From the NCBI GenBank assembly GCA_963662155.1, contig OY759267.1:39471439-39535438 (forward strand): 64,000 nucleotides of DNA. The letters are read 5' to 3'. Below the pieces are notes generated by a model that was given only the letters and a program-made list of their open reading frames with translations, did not search any database and was not told the DNA's origin. Within the stretch, counting starts at the first letter, position 1. Every line of letters begins with the position of its first letter. A program made the translations under genes and the position numbers. This stretch comes from Lamellibrachia columna (taxonomy: Eukaryota; Annelida; Polychaeta; Sabellida; Siboglinidae). Of this stretch, positions 11,184-40,121 are shown piece by piece.

Positions 11184-14170
11184 TCAGGTGTCCAACTTAG
11201 TGCAGTCTTTGAGATGTTGTCGTCCTCCTTTCTCAGGACATGGCTGATCCATTTCCATCTTCTTGTGGCGAGTTTGTTGTTCATATTGCTTTGTCCGGTT
11301 AGTCTTAGCAGTTGGTTGTTTGAGATTTTTTTGTGGCCAGAATATTCTCATGATATTTCGAAGGCATTTTGTATGGAAGGTAGAAAAGTGTCTGAGGTCT
11401 AGTTTTGTGATACGCCAGCATTCTGAGCCATAGAGTAGTGTGGAAAGGACACAGCTTTGGTATAGTCTCGGCTTTGTTCTTCTAGAATATATTGTTGATC
11501 TCCAAACAGGTTCCAGTCTGAAGAAAGCACCTCTGGCCTTGTTCATGTGATTCTTAATGTCAATAAATATATGCTTCGGTCGTGATCGGTTGAAAGACGA
11601 AGTGAAACGATTATTAATTCTACCTATTGTCGTTTTCTATGTTTTATCAGCTTACATACTACGTTTGTCAAATCATACACGTTTTCGGCTGCTCAGATCC
11701 AGGTTATTATTTTCGATTCCTAGGCCTACATCATCATCGTAGTAGATCTATTCCATAACGGTATACGTACATGTGTTTTATTCAGTTCAAGAATCAACAG
11801 GGTGTGACATTTAAAAATAATACATGTTGATGCTAGTATAATAAGTTCCATAAACTGCATGTTGGCATATAAGACAGTTCTGCAAGCACACAGGGCTTCG
11901 ACAGCGTTCATGGACTTGGTGCAGCGGGCTGCGATCGCTGTTGTTTAGTAGCTCCCTGGTGGCAGATATGGGAACACCTAACGCATCTCGCATACAGCGC
12001 GGTCCAAAGTCGTGGACTCCGACCACCGCGTTATAACGAGGCTTGACTGTACAAAGTTTATACTTTGCCACTCTGTGCATTGTTTGATGATGTTTCCGAG
12101 AGTGAAAATGTGATCTATGCCTCCTCTTCCTTTTCGAAATCCAGCTTGTTCCTTTCTTAGCACCTTGTCTACGGCTGTTGAGAGCCACTTGATAATAATC
12201 TTGCAGAAGATTTTGCTGGGGACTGACAGCAAGGTAATGCCTCGCCAGTTGTTACAGTTGGTATAGATCCCTCTCTTGGGGATTTTAACAATGGTACCTT
12301 TGCACCAGTCATCAAGAATTTTCTTCTTCCATATCTTCACAAATAAGGGTAAAATATGTCTGACTGCTAGTTCTGGGTCTGCTTTGAATAACTGCATTTA
12401 GCTGGTCATGACCCACTGCCTTTCTGTTCTTGAGTTCCTTGATAGCAGTAACTATTTCTTCCTTGGTGGGTGGCTCTACGTTGACGTCCAGGTCTTCAGC
12501 CATGTCTGGTAGATCTGGTCTTCTCTGCTTGGCACTTCTTCAAAATGTTCTGCCCAGCTGTTTTCTTGCTCTTTGTCTGATGTCAACGTATTGCCTTGTT
12601 TGTCTCTTCTAAGAGTGTGGTTACTGTATGGCCCTCCACAAATTTGTGTGGTGATCCTGAAAACAGTGCCTTGTTCTTGGTGTTCCGCAGCTCATTCTGC
12701 CTCTGCTGCTAAGTTGTACAGTCTCATCTGTTCTTGCAAACTTATTGACCTGCTTATTTGCTTCATCATAGAGAGCTCCATATCTTTCTCTCAATCTCTG
12801 GGAGTTGGCTTTCATCCACTGTGCTTTCACTTGCTTTCTCTCCTTGATGGCTTTACATATGTCTTCACTCAGCCACTCCTTCTGCTCCTTCTGTTTCTGT
12901 CCTAGTATCACATGGCTGGATTCAGTGTATGTCTGTACAATGTCTTTCCAGTTCTGCTTCACTTTGTAGTTGTTTCCGCCCTTGTCTAATTCCTCTAGTG
13001 CAACAAAGCGGTTGCGCACCTGCAGGATAAGCTGTTTCCTGACTTCAGTGTATTTCAGTCTTGAAACATCGAAGCGTTTCAACATCCTAATCGGTGTTCC
13101 AGTTCTTCCGAGCTTCAGCTTGATGTGTGCCCCAACAAGGTGGTGATCGCTGCCAACATCTGCTCCTCTTCTGACACGTACATCTTGTAAAGACCGTCTC
13201 CACTTACCACTTATGAACAGGTGGTCAGTTTGGTTCTTGTGTTTTTGGTTAGGTGAAATCCAAGTCAGATTGTGTATTTCCTTGTGCGGAAATAGGGTTC
13301 CTCCTATGACAAGGTTGTTCAGACCACAGAAGTCAATCAGTCGTTCACCGTTCCATGGTGGCCCATACTTTTTTCATGTCTGGCATTTTCTGATCCTACT
13401 TTTGTATTCAGATCCGCCATGATGAGCAGTAGGTGATGACGTGATATTTTCTCAACCTCTGCTTGTAGGCTTCAATAGAAGTCTTCTTTTTCCTCATCTT
13501 CTGCATTGTTCGTTGGAGCATAACACTGTAAGATGCTCATGTTGACTTGATTCCCTTTAAATTTATCGTATAATAGCCTTTCCATTCCATAAGGGAAATC
13601 CTGAGTCCTTCATAATCAAGGCTACACCATGGTGTGGGCCATCATTTCTGCCAGTAAATAAAATAGTCTCCTCTCTGTGTTTTGTGGTCACCTGTGCCTG
13701 TCCATCTACATTCATTTGTAACTTGCCCGTATCATACATAGTCCAAACATACCAGAATCCTATCTTTGTCTTGGTTTTGGCGTCTACAGCTGATGGTCTC
13801 GTGGTGACAGATTCCCAGAGGTTTTCACTGTCACTGGTCATACTTGCAGTGCCCAGCTCCACTGCCGCAGGACACAGAGAGTTTCTTATTTCCATAACAT
13901 TGTTTTTTTTACGAGATGAGGTCGTTGGCCTCGTGCTCAACCCCCAACCAGGAGGGCTGGGAGAATGACTTTTATCTGGACTCTATCCCTCGACCTGTTT
14001 GGCATGGTTAGACCTGCCAAGAGTCGAGTCTCCTGCCAGTGTAGCTCTACGGGTCATTGAGACACACAAGCCACCCCACCACGACAAGGCATCAGTCTCA
14101 GATGGGGACAGTATTGTATTCCAAGTAGAGCAGTGTCTTGCAATGCCCACACAAAGGACATGGCAACATG
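11184..14170 (-). mobile_element. Degenerate RTE/BovB-like non-LTR retrotransposon
   Basis: On the - strand this reads as the 5' leader at about 14170-13950, a damaged endonuclease part (FWYVWTMYDTGKL at about 13750; a canonical copy would read WNVRTMY), a linker (13085-12621), the RT start (KNRKAVGHDQLN, GIYTNCNNWRGITLLSVPSKI, QAGFRKGRGGIDHIF at 12503-12060), and a C-terminal part (SVLSTLLYGSECWR-like, 11546-11184). The YADD catalytic block is missing. A second element ending at 12049 interrupts the frame right after the residues INFV. Multiple stops and shifts: dead copy, same superfamily as but not a close copy of the intact element at 48.9-52.0 kb. Confidence 0.8.
11547..12051. mobile_element. 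pogo/Tigger-like terminal fragment inserted in the RTE LINE
   Basis: The end at 12049, read on the - strand, is CAGTCAAGCCTCGTTATAAC, followed inward by GCGGTGG. This resembles the terminal inverted repeats of pogo/Tigger elements and is flanked by TA at 12050-12051, the expected target dinucleotide. It cuts the LINE between INFV and the missing downstream motif. The other terminus was not found, and part of the LINE is also lost, so the left boundary is only where LINE coding resumes. Confidence 0.5.
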
Positions 14171-14229
14171 ACATGGGGGAAAATGCAGCATTTTTTCAGC
14201 CAAATGGGTTTGTGTGAATGAGAATGACA

Positions 14230-14565
14230 TTCAATATACCAAGGACAAAGCGGAAAACTCTGGGGGATCGCGCTTTTAAAGTGGCTTCACCTAAACTGTG
14301 GAATTCCCTACCTGAAGACGTGCGCAGTAGCAATGATGTCAGTGTTTTTAAGAATAAATTGAAGACTCACTATTTTAGCATAGCATATAACTAAGTTATT
14401 AATTTTAGTCATTTAAATAGCTTTAATTTTTATAATCATTTGTATTATTGCATTTGTTTTTACTGTTTTGACATTTTTACTATACCATGTATTTTACTGT
14501 ACAGCACTATAGAATACCATTGTATAGATATGTTGCCATGGAAATAAATAAACATATATGACCTG
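14230..14565 (+). mobile_element. 5'-truncated LINE (CR1/L2-like) 3' end
   Basis: From 14236 the + strand encodes IPRTK, then TLGDRAFKVASPKLWNSLP and VFKNKLKTHYF, ending at TAA (about 14395). This is the conserved C terminus of CR1/L2-type LINE polymerases. An AT-rich tail with AATAAATAAA near 14543 follows. Frame open, so relatively young, but only the last 50 or so codons remain. Confidence 0.78.
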
Positions 14566-15149
14566 CTCTGCCAAAACCAGGCTGAAGTAGCAAATTTTGC
14601 ATGTTGATATTTATACATCATTGGAAAGCAGATACACAGAGCTTTCTAAAGAGCCATCCCTGTATCTTGTATATTGGTGAAGTTATGCCAATTTGAATGA
14701 TGATGCATTGAAATCGACAATTTGGAGAAAAACAGCTTTAAACTTTGGCATGATGTTAAGCAGACATACAGCTGAAAATACCATAGCAACCATGCATACA
14801 CAGTGTCCTAATTTGACACACTTATGACCTGAGTAAAGCGATTCACAGAAATGTTAGTGGTATCAGTAAGATTTAATTAAAAGCTGATCAAAATATTTTG
14901 TTTACATACATAAAAATCCAAATCTTGATTTCTGTCCAGCAAAAAAAACAGCATACCATATATCAACAGGAACATGTTTCTGGTTCATAATTAGACTAGT
15001 TCATCATGTTAAAATACAAACAATGAGTTAATTGTGAAATATATTTTTTAAATGTTATTTCACTGCAATTACCTAATTATATGTGTGACCTCGCATGACC
15101 CCGCCCACCCAGTCACTGGTTAGCAACAGCACTGCAACTACTAACTACA
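14566..15149. other. Unassigned intergenic sequence
   Basis: AT-rich sequence with no reading frame, tandem repeat or transposon motif that I can recognise. Confidence 0.4.
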
Positions 15150-18100
15150 CTAGCAGTTGCTCCTTGAGCGTTTCACAAGTGGCTCATTGTCCTCATCTGA
15201 ACTGCTCGAATCCACGTCTTCCAAAGGACCCGGACACACTATGTCCTCTGTCTCGTCAGTGCAGAATTCTCTGATTTCCTTAAATAAATACGCCTGACGT
15301 TTCTTGTCCAAGCCAGCAGGTCTCATGATCGTTGTCATTCCTTGTGGAACGGCTCCACACAGGATGCTGTGTTCATTGCTCTCACACTCACAGGGCTGCT
15401 AACCATTACGATTTCTGCAGAATCATTACGATTTTCTGTCTTTCATTACGCCATTACGCCCATACTCTGAAATACTACAATAAATCGTAAATTTTCCCAG
15501 TAATAATTTCGCTCGGACCATATCCACCGTTTTACCACCCCCACGAACGCCGGAATCATGCGAGAGTTGGACTCGTCCAGCCAGCGGCGCATGCGCACAG
15601 ACGTTTATTTTGCGCGGGATAGCGATAGCAGCTGATGAAACGACACCATTGTTTCATTATTGGTTGTAGAGATGCCGAAAAAGCGAGAAATCTCCGAGAT
15701 AAATGAACTGTGTATGGCTTCGAAAAAGCCAAAAGTTGTGCAAAATTATAAACAGGACTTTAGCAGCGAGTGGCCTGTTTTGAAGGCTAGTTCTGCGAGT
15801 ATTACGAATGCATTCTGTACATTATGTCGTGTGGATTTTTCTGTGGCGCATGGCGGGAGAAGTGATTGTCAGAGACCTTTCTGGCTACAGCTAAAAGTGC
15901 CACATATCAAAACCTTCAAGACAAATAAACATTCACAAGTGACTTTAATGAGACAGAACTGAAATATAATGTGTTATTTTGAATCTAATCTGGAAATGTT
16001 GATTGTGTTACAATATTATTATTATATACCTGAAATAAAATTTATTTGGAAAGTATAATCTGGAAACGTTGATGATGTACATATATACTTGAAATAAAAG
16101 TTTTTTTTTAACAGTTTGGGAACACAATCTGTAATTATATCACATTCCTATGATGTTTGGGTATTATTAAACATGAAAAACTATTGAAATATATATATGG
16201 GCCATAGGTCGCGATTCGCGCGAAAATCATTACTCTTTCCCATTTTCAAATGTTGGCAGCTATGCACTCAGTGTACTCCTTTGTGAGCAGTTTCCCTGAG
16301 TCTGCATCACTAATGTGAAAGTGGTGATTTTTCTTCAAACTAACCACTTTCTTGTAAGCTGGAGTGAGGAATGCCTTCAGTCATATATTGGCACAATAAC
16401 TTTCCCGTCCTCATCTCCAACAAGTTGCGGCAAATTCAGGGCTTTCTCTAACGACTTATGGATGACATTAACAATGTCCTGCATGCAAGACACCTTTGTT
16501 CGCCGATATACACATTTAATCAGGCCGAAACACCAGTCTGGGGAGAACTTTGTGTGGCCAGCAGGTAGAAATGAGATGGTGGCTGTGGCGTTGAGACCGG
16601 TAGCAACTCTCCATGCCAGGTACCACAGCCGTGGCAACTCTCCATGCCAGGTACCACAGCATGAAATTGTTTTTGTTTTGTCCGACACAGTTGTCAGCAT
16701 TTAGCTGGAGGTGACCCTCACCAGCACTGTAGTTGTCCAGTAAGTGATGTAGGTAGCTAATAACGACATTTGCACCTTTACAGCACGACACACACACTCA
16801 TCGGCCAGGTAATTTACTTGTTTTCATCAGCATGTATTCCAAAGATCTGGCATTTTCGAAGAGTTTTAAAATATATGGGTACTGGCTGTAGTGGATCAGA
16901 TGGGAAATGTACTTGTTGTGCAAAGTCAAAACTGTAATGAAATGCGATATTTCTAGAGAGTGGGCGTGTCACGTGTAGTTCTTGTAGGTTGTGTGTGTCT
17001 GCGACTTGGCGTGACTGTTGGCACAGGTCTTGATAATGCGCACGTTCTGCATGTGCGTGCTCAAGATGAGCCTCTTGTAGCCGAAGCACTGTACTCTTCT
17101 CATTTTCTGACACGTTTACCTGCCGGATGATACGTGTGTTGTTCAGTTGGCAGGTCCAGCACAAGTCTGACATCGGCTTGCAAATGATTATGTATAGCAC
17201 TAGCTGATTCCACAACTTGCGGAATGTAGAGTAGCGCACAATGCGCTCACCCTGCATTGCTGCTGCTTTATAGTACCGCCACACTGACGCCTTTGTCTCG
17301 CAACTGGGGAGCACCTTGACATCATCTCGCTTGAAACCGGGAATGCGTCCTGGGAGAATGATGCTGTGCTGCTCGGGGAAGTTGATTATAAACCGAGAGA
17401 CACGTTTGATTTCAGCAAAGCTCAATGCTGTTTTCCGTCGGCCGCCTGACTTCTTCTTGCGTGGATAAATCCCATTTGCCAAGTACCACTTCTTTAAGTT
17501 GGTCAACTTATCTTTTGACATGTCCATCAGGAAGAGAAAGGTGTCGCGGCATATCCGTCAATGTTCGTAGTAGAAGTAGCGTATCCTTGTTGCCTTTCGA
17601 CCAACTTTTAACTTCTTCACGCTCAGGGTTTCTTCTGAAGCATTGATGCTGGCACATATGATCCCTGGCAGCAGCAAGTCTTTCTCGTATGCACTCAGCT
17701 CTTGTTTGTTCAGTCTGGAAAAAACAGTGTTTAATTAAGTTCACACAATTTACTGTATAATACTAATATAGATTATAATCATAAAACTATAAAGATATTG
17801 GTTCCACATGGACTCAATGATCATTACTACAATATCGATACATGTGCCACAATATTATGGATTAGTATAATTATTAACAGTTAAATTTACAATTATACAA
17901 CAGTAAACGTTTGTATGTAGCCTATTATTGTAGGTCTGCATAATTATCTACTAAGCATTAACTGGCAAAATGTACGTTTGTATGCATGTATTTATTAATG
18001 CACAGGCTTTATAATAATTAAACATAGCATACCTGATAGACTCTTGATTTTCATTGCTGAACTGGGAAATACAAGGCTGGCCATTATGTAGTTTGCATAC

Positions 18101-18475
18101 ACAGTGACATTTCTTCTGTGGCATGTTGATACATTCAAACATGTTCGCCGCTCTATCCATCGCACCCTCTTCTTCGTGATGTGCGTCATCCGCGGCCGTC
18201 TCCTCTAGATCATCATCGTCAACATCAACTTCTTCCACAGTGCTAGTAGAAGCCACCGGACTGCCACGGTCAACACTTGTTGTTGTTGATAGCGGGTTCA
18301 ACACGAGTTCATCGTCGCTGTCAGTGCCACTGTCACTTACTTCGACGTCGCTGTCAAGTTCAGAAGTTGGCAGACAGAAGTAATCTTCTATCACTTCCCG
18401 CACCGCTCAACTGTCACTAATACCACATTTCGAAGCTTCTTTCAATAGTTGCGTTATCTGCGCAGCTTGATCCAT
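15150..18475 (-). pseudogene. Decayed multi-exon transposase-like gene (ADNCxGQNKNN...GHTKF family)
   Basis: Read on the - strand. Exon 1 runs from ATG 18475 to 18033: an acidic serine-rich region, then CHCVCKLHNGQPC. It joins across a good GTATGC donor to an exon starting at about 17722 with RLNKQELSAYEKDLLLPGI. That exon continues to DTFLFLMDMSKDKL and the 16814-17527 frame, and then to the core LNADNCVGQNKNNF ... FLPAGHTKFSPDWCFG at 16790-16380. The C terminus (GLDKKRQAYLFKEIREFC) is at 15150-15338. The motifs recall a multi-copy invertebrate family which I believe is catalogued as DUF7869 (from memory). Damage: in-frame TGA codons near 18408, 17565 and 16376, frameshifts near 16820 and 16775, an internal 30-bp duplication at 16600-16660, and a foreign insertion at about 15390-16240. 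Not functional as it stands. Confidence 0.7.
15388..16240 (+). mobile_element. hAT-like element fragment with BED-type zinc-finger ORF
   Basis: It separates the C terminus of the surrounding pseudogene from its body. It begins with CAGGGCTGCTAACC, resembling hAT termini that start CAGGG. A + frame (15660-15962) begins MPKKREISEINELCMASKKP and contains CTLCRVDFSVAHGGRSDC, a BED-like finger typical of hAT-related transposases. The frame ends early, so no transposase core is present. The right terminus and target duplication were not recognised. Confidence 0.5.
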
Positions 18476-18479
18476 AATT

Positions 18480-19349
18480 GTGAAATGATCTATTCATATA
18501 AAGCTAAAAGACTTGCTTAAATTCAATGCGCGACGCTAGACGATAGAACGATGTTTACTTGACAACATGAGATGAACTCAGAGATTCCGGGTCAACCTCG
18601 CTGTGACATCACAATCAGCGAATCGCGGGCTAAGGCGGAGACCACGTGACGCACGTAGCTACGCACTTGCCATTTTGTTTACTAGAATAAGTCGCCTGTG
18701 ATTGGCTTACAATAATAACATGGCTAACGGGGACGACATATTTAGATCACGGACATTCCCGGCTTTCCAACGATGTGCAATGTTAAGGGGCACCACACCA
18801 ATAACGCTCGTAGCGGCGCGTTCAAATCAAGCTAATTTGGTCATTCAGATGGTCATTGTTTTACCAAAATGAGCGGTATGTGTCAAATAAAACAACATTA
18901 TACCATGTTATGTTGTGTTTTGGGGCTGCACACTTTGCAAAATAGAAGATTAGATATCAAACAACACAGTTCCACTGAAATCCAAAAATCGATGAAGTGG
19001 CCCACCAACTGCATGTTTTGGTTGCTAGTGCGAAACCGATCTGTGCAACTTCTGCCTGGTTTTGGGAGAGCGGGTCACATATACATCAGTGAGAAGTAGT
19101 TGAAATTTCAAAGTAGTTCGACATGTCCCAGAAACATAAATTATTAGGCCAAGCCACAATTTAAGTTAACAACTCGGCTTGTTTAACAATAAAAATGCAC
19201 ATTATATCTGACTGACCGGCTAGGTCTGTTTGCGGCCCACCTATGGTTGAAAACGAAATAAAAATTGCGTAAGTTAACATTCAAGTAATTGTGTGTCGCT
19301 TGGTTTTGTTGCGCATCGACAGGTGGAATCATCGGCCTGTGTTTCAGCC
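18480..19349 (+). promoter_or_regulatory. Upstream region of GART
   Basis: Contains CCACGTGACGCACGTAG at about 18641, an E-box overlapping a CRE/ATF-like TGACGCA, but no clear TATA box. A candidate acceptor (GTTTCAG) ends two bases before the chosen ATG, so a 5' UTR exon probably lies here. Role inferred only from position. A 76-codon + frame at 18869 has no recognisable similarity. Confidence 0.3.
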
Positions 19350-35816
<16,467 letters not shown>

Positions 35817-37300
35817 AGAGTCAGGGCCAGAGATGGCTATGGGGGGGGGTGGTGGAGGGTGAATCTGGATGTTGGTGTGGAAGGGTGTATGTTGTTAGGG
35901 GCTTTGAAATGTAATACTCCCCCCTCAAAAAAAATTGGATAAGATTGACCCTACCCACCCACACCCCGATCAAAAACAACAAACAAAATGAAAAACTGTG
36001 TAGTGCACTCATTGTCAATGGAAGGCCGACCACTGTAAATTTCTACCGGTTAAAACAACTCAAAAATATACCTTTCCAATTTCTGTGTGACAATCCAAGT
36101 GGATCCTTGACCCTCCCACCTACAAAAAAATTTTTTTCATGAATTTTGTATGGTTACAAAGCCCCTTAATGTGAGAATGGAAGAAGTGAGTGGAGTGTAT
36201 TTCCTCTGGACTGCATAATATCTTGGTTTGTAATGTGATCAAATACATGATTTGTCATAGTCATTGGTTACTTGACGAAAACGCATGGGGGGGACACATG
36301 GGGCATGGGGGGGACACAGGGGACCATGATAGGGAGAAACTGGGGATCATGATAGGGAGAAACTGGGTACCACAAGATGAGAGAAACTGGGGATCATGAT
36401 ATGGGAGAAACTGGACACCACGAGATGGGAGAAACTGGGGACCACGAGATGGGGGAAACTGGGGGCCATGATATGGGAGAAACTGGGGAGCATGGTAGGG
36501 AGAAACTGGCGACCACAAGATAGGAGAAACTGGCAACCACAAGGTGGGAGAAACTTGGGAACGTGAGGTGGGAATGCTTGAGTCCAAAGGGGCATTTGAT
36601 GAAGTCATGGCTAAGTCTAATGTTGGATGGCTGGCTGCTAGTAATTGGCTATGAAAGAAGGATGTATACACCTGAATAGTCAACAAACCCTTGCTACAAG
36701 TGCTGCTATTAGTATTCTAGATGCAGGAATGTCCTTTATGTGTCACTAGAAGGATAAGAATGAATTGTATTTTGTTAATTGTTATCAACATGTCAAGAGT
36801 TGTATCTAAAATGTTCAATTTCCGGTTATAAATTGGCCATCAGGTTAATCGATGAAATGCCAAACTCTTGCCACGATGTATATTGTTGATTGATGTGTGA
36901 TTGCAAAATAATCATTCTGATGTAATGTTGCTATCGTAGTTGAGTTTACAGTGCCACTATTGCATTTATAGAAGGTATTATGGTGACTGCATGCAGTAGC
37001 TAAGAAATAACTGCTTAAAAGGATTCAGACTGATGGGATTATTTTTGTCTTGCTCTGCTACCAGAACTGATGTAAGAGCAATCCTGTGTTTCGTAGAAAA
37101 TATCACTTCAGTGGATGAAGTATTATATGGGGTTTGGCAGGGATGCTTATGCAGTGAGATAACTGGTTATAGGTCAAGATTAAACTAAATGATCATGAGT
37201 AAGTTGTAGTTAAGTTCTTGGTGTGCAGTTTTGCTATAAATTACTAATGCTCTTATGAACGTTGTAGTTGCTACACAAATAAAATTTTTGTCCAGCTCTT
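35817..37300 (+). other. GART 3' UTR/flank with polyadenylation signal and minisatellite
   Basis: After the GART stop there is no gene. About ten copies of a ~24-bp unit (GGGAGAAACTGGGGATCATGA type) occupy 36300-36565. The first strong AATAAA is at about 37278, so the 3' UTR may reach there. Confidence 0.5.
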
Positions 37301-37477
37301 GCAGTAGCTTTTTAATGTATTTGTGATGAGGTATACACGCATTAACTTTAGGATGTCATTTCTGTATTAGTAATTTCTTCACGAGCTAAACATATCCATA
37401 TTTTATGTTCAAAAACACAAAGTACTTGTTTGGACAAAATGAACGAGTGCAGGGTTCCAATCTCATTAGGTGGTGTG

Positions 37478-38848
37478 CGTGTTTCTTCACTGTCTGTCAG
37501 TTGTGTTTCTCCACTGTCTGTCATTCGTGTTTCTCCACTGTCTGTCATTCGTGTTTCTCCACTGTCTTTCAGTCGTGTTTCTCCACTGTCTTTCAGTCGT
37601 GTTTCTCCACTGTCTGTCAGTCGTGTTTCTCCACTGTCTGTCAGTCATGTTTCTCCACTGTCTTTCAGTCGTGTTTCTCCACTGTCTGTCAGTCGTGTTT
37701 CTCCACTGTCTGTCAGTCGTGTTTCTCCACTGTCTGTCAGTCGTGTTTCTCCACTGTCTTTCAGTTGTGTTTCTCCACTGTCTGTCAGTCGTGTTTCTCC
37801 ACTGTCTGTCAGTCGTGTTTCTCCACTGTCTGTCATTCGTGTTTCTTCACTGTCTGTCACTCGTGTTTCTCCACTGTCTGTCAGTCGTATTTCTCCACTG
37901 TCTGTCAGTCGTGTTTCTCCACTGTCTTTCAGTCGTGTTTCTCCACTGTCTGTCAGTCGTGTTTCTCCACTGTCTGTCAGTCGTGTTTCTCCACTGTTTG
38001 TCAGTCGTGTTTCTCCACTGTCTGTCACTCGTGTTTCTCCACTGTCTGTCAGTTGTGTTTCTCCACTGTTTGTCAGTCATGTTTCTCCACTGTCTGTCAC
38101 TCGTGTTTCTCCACTGTCTGTCACTCGTGTTTCTCCATTGTCTTTCAGTCGTGTTTCTCCACTGTCTGTCAGTCGTGTTTCTCTACTGTCTGTCACTCGT
38201 GTTTCTCCATTGTCTTTCAGTCATGTTTCTCCATTGTCTTTCAGTCATGTTTCTCCATTGTCTGTCAGTCGTGTTTCTCCACTGTCTGTCACTCGTGTTT
38301 CTCCATTGTCTTTCAGTCGTGTTTCTCCACTGTCTGTCAGTCGTGTTTCTCCACTGATTGTCAGTCGTGTTTCTCCACTGTCTGTCACTCGTGTTTCTCC
38401 ACTGATTGTCAGTCGTGTTTCTCCATTGTCTGTCAGTCATGTTTCTCCACTGTCTGTCAGTCGTGTTTCTCCACTGTATATCACTCGTGTTTCTCCATTG
38501 TCTTTCAGTCGTGTTTCTCCACTGTCTGTTAGTCGTGTTTCTCCACTGTCTGTAGCTCGTGTTTCTCCATTGTCTTTCAGTCGTGTTTCTCCATTGTCTG
38601 TCAGTCGTGTTTCTCCACTGTCTGTCGCTCGTTTTCCTCCATTGTCTGTCAGTCGTGTTTCTCCATTGTCTGTCAGTCGTGTTTCTCCATTGTCTTTCAG
38701 TCGTGTTTCTCCACTGTCTGTCACTCGTGTTTCTCCATTGTCTGTCAGTCGTGTTTCTCCACTGTCTGTCAGTCGCGTTTCTCCACTGTCTGTCACTCGT
38801 GTTTCTCCACTGTCTGTCACTCGTGTTTCTCCACTGTCTGTCAATCGC
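37478..38848 (+). repeat. 24-bp satellite-like array, about 57 copies
   Basis: The unit is GTGTTTCTCCACTGTCTGTC plus AGTC, with frequent T/C and G/T variants (CATTGTCTTTC, CACTCGTG). Because 24 is a multiple of three, frames stay open on both strands (RVSPLSVS, CFSTVCQS and, on the - strand, ETRLTDSG repeats). No promoter, splice site or domain supports translation. Confidence 0.92.
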
Positions 38849-39222
38849 ATGTTGCGTGAACTCTGGGTTTTACATTCACATTTTCAGCTATGAATTGTTC
38901 GCTCTACATAATTATTTCTAGTTCCGTAACTTATAGATAATGACGTCAACTGAATATGCCGGTCAATAAATAAATATTGACACAATGGCCTCCATTAACG
39001 AATATGCTACTTTATTTCCAAGAAAACGTGCTTAAGTTTTACATGCGATGTAATCTAGATGTCTAAGAACAGTTATATATTAACGGGACAGGGAAAACAC
39101 AGGTAATTATACTGTAGTTTATACGTTTACGAACGAGTCGATATTCCCGCTGGTAAAAATGTACTGATGCACGGTAAGTTGAAGGCCGATAAATATGCTA
39201 GAGGAGTGTGATAGGTTGAGGT

Positions 39223-39260
39223 ATATAAACTGCTTCAAGTTCCCTTGAAGCAGTTTATAT
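39223..39260. repeat. Perfect 17-bp inverted repeat with 4-nt loop
   Basis: ATATAAACTGCTTCAAG, then TTCC, then its exact reverse complement. A stem-loop in DNA or RNA; no T-run or coding gene adjoins it. Confidence 0.85.
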
Positions 39261-39339
39261 GACAGTGATGTATCTAACATTGTCAAGTTGCACAAAGACA
39301 GTGATACAAAGGAAGGAACAATGGGTCATAGTTTGAAAT

Positions 39340-39600
39340 TATTTCTAAAACGTGCTCGTACAAATGTTAAAAAGAAAGCTTCTCACTTAGAGTTACCAGA
39401 TTATGGAATGATCTGCCGGAAGTAGTTGTAACTGCCCAAGTGTCAACTCGTCTAAAACCCGTCTAGACAGACATTGGAGTACTGAGGAATTTCTCTACAA
39501 CTACAAAGCCGACTTGTCAGGATGTCGTAGAGCATTCCAAGGGAAAGTTGAAGATCTGACCACCGAGGCCACTGCCTACGGTCAGGAAGAACCCAAGTAA
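39340..39600 (+). mobile_element. LINE polymerase C-terminal fragment
   Basis: The + strand reads RARTNVKKKA, then (shifted) FSLRVTRLWNDLPEVVVTAQVST, then (shifted) RLDRHWSTEEFLYNYKADLSG ending EEPK and stop. WNDLP with RLD-HW is the C terminus typical of CR1/Jockey-type LINEs. Two frameshifts: dead. Confidence 0.68.
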
Positions 39601-40121
39601 GTGTGACAGGTGTCTCGGCCTCAGTCCCACCTGTACTGGGGGTCAATATCCCTGCTATTTTATAGGCCTACCTCCCATAAATTTTAGGGCCCGCGTCCTG
39701 CCACACCCCTCACACTGACAGTTAATGGGCAAGTTCACTTACGGCTGAAACTGCATTAAGGCTACGTGTGATATATAAGTATTGAGATACGTTGGGAGCG
39801 AAAAAAGTGTAGCTGACATTGTCTATTGTGTGAAGCGGTGAGACAGTCGGGCTTGAGCAGGGCGGCGTCGAATGGCTTGTAATCTCGGTCATTTTGATCC
39901 TCGCAGGTTGACATGTATGTGGTAGGATCATAATTTTAATAGTGATAGAATTATATCATTTTGGTAAACATCTGAAAAAAATATGTCGTGTATTCCAATT
40001 CGGTGTGTATGTAAGCAATGACAGTTCTTTTTAACCAATGAATTTGTACAACCAGCACGGTTCGTGGCATTAAGAAGAATTTTCCGGAAGATCCCAGTTG
40101 ATCAACATCTAAGTGTAACAC

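Noticed and set aside
18869..19099. Possible THAP-type or small protein gene upstream of GART
   Set aside because: Scattered cysteines and FGC-like words appear in different frames only; no consistent domain.
19293..19349. Upstream in-frame ATG for GART
   Set aside because: The family N terminus aligns with the ATG at 19350, and the intervening residues look like untranslated or intronic sequence.
37405..38893. Long open frames of 375-487 codons over the 24-bp array
   Set aside because: Open in several frames on both strands only because the period is divisible by three; no start context, splice signal or domain beyond the repeat.
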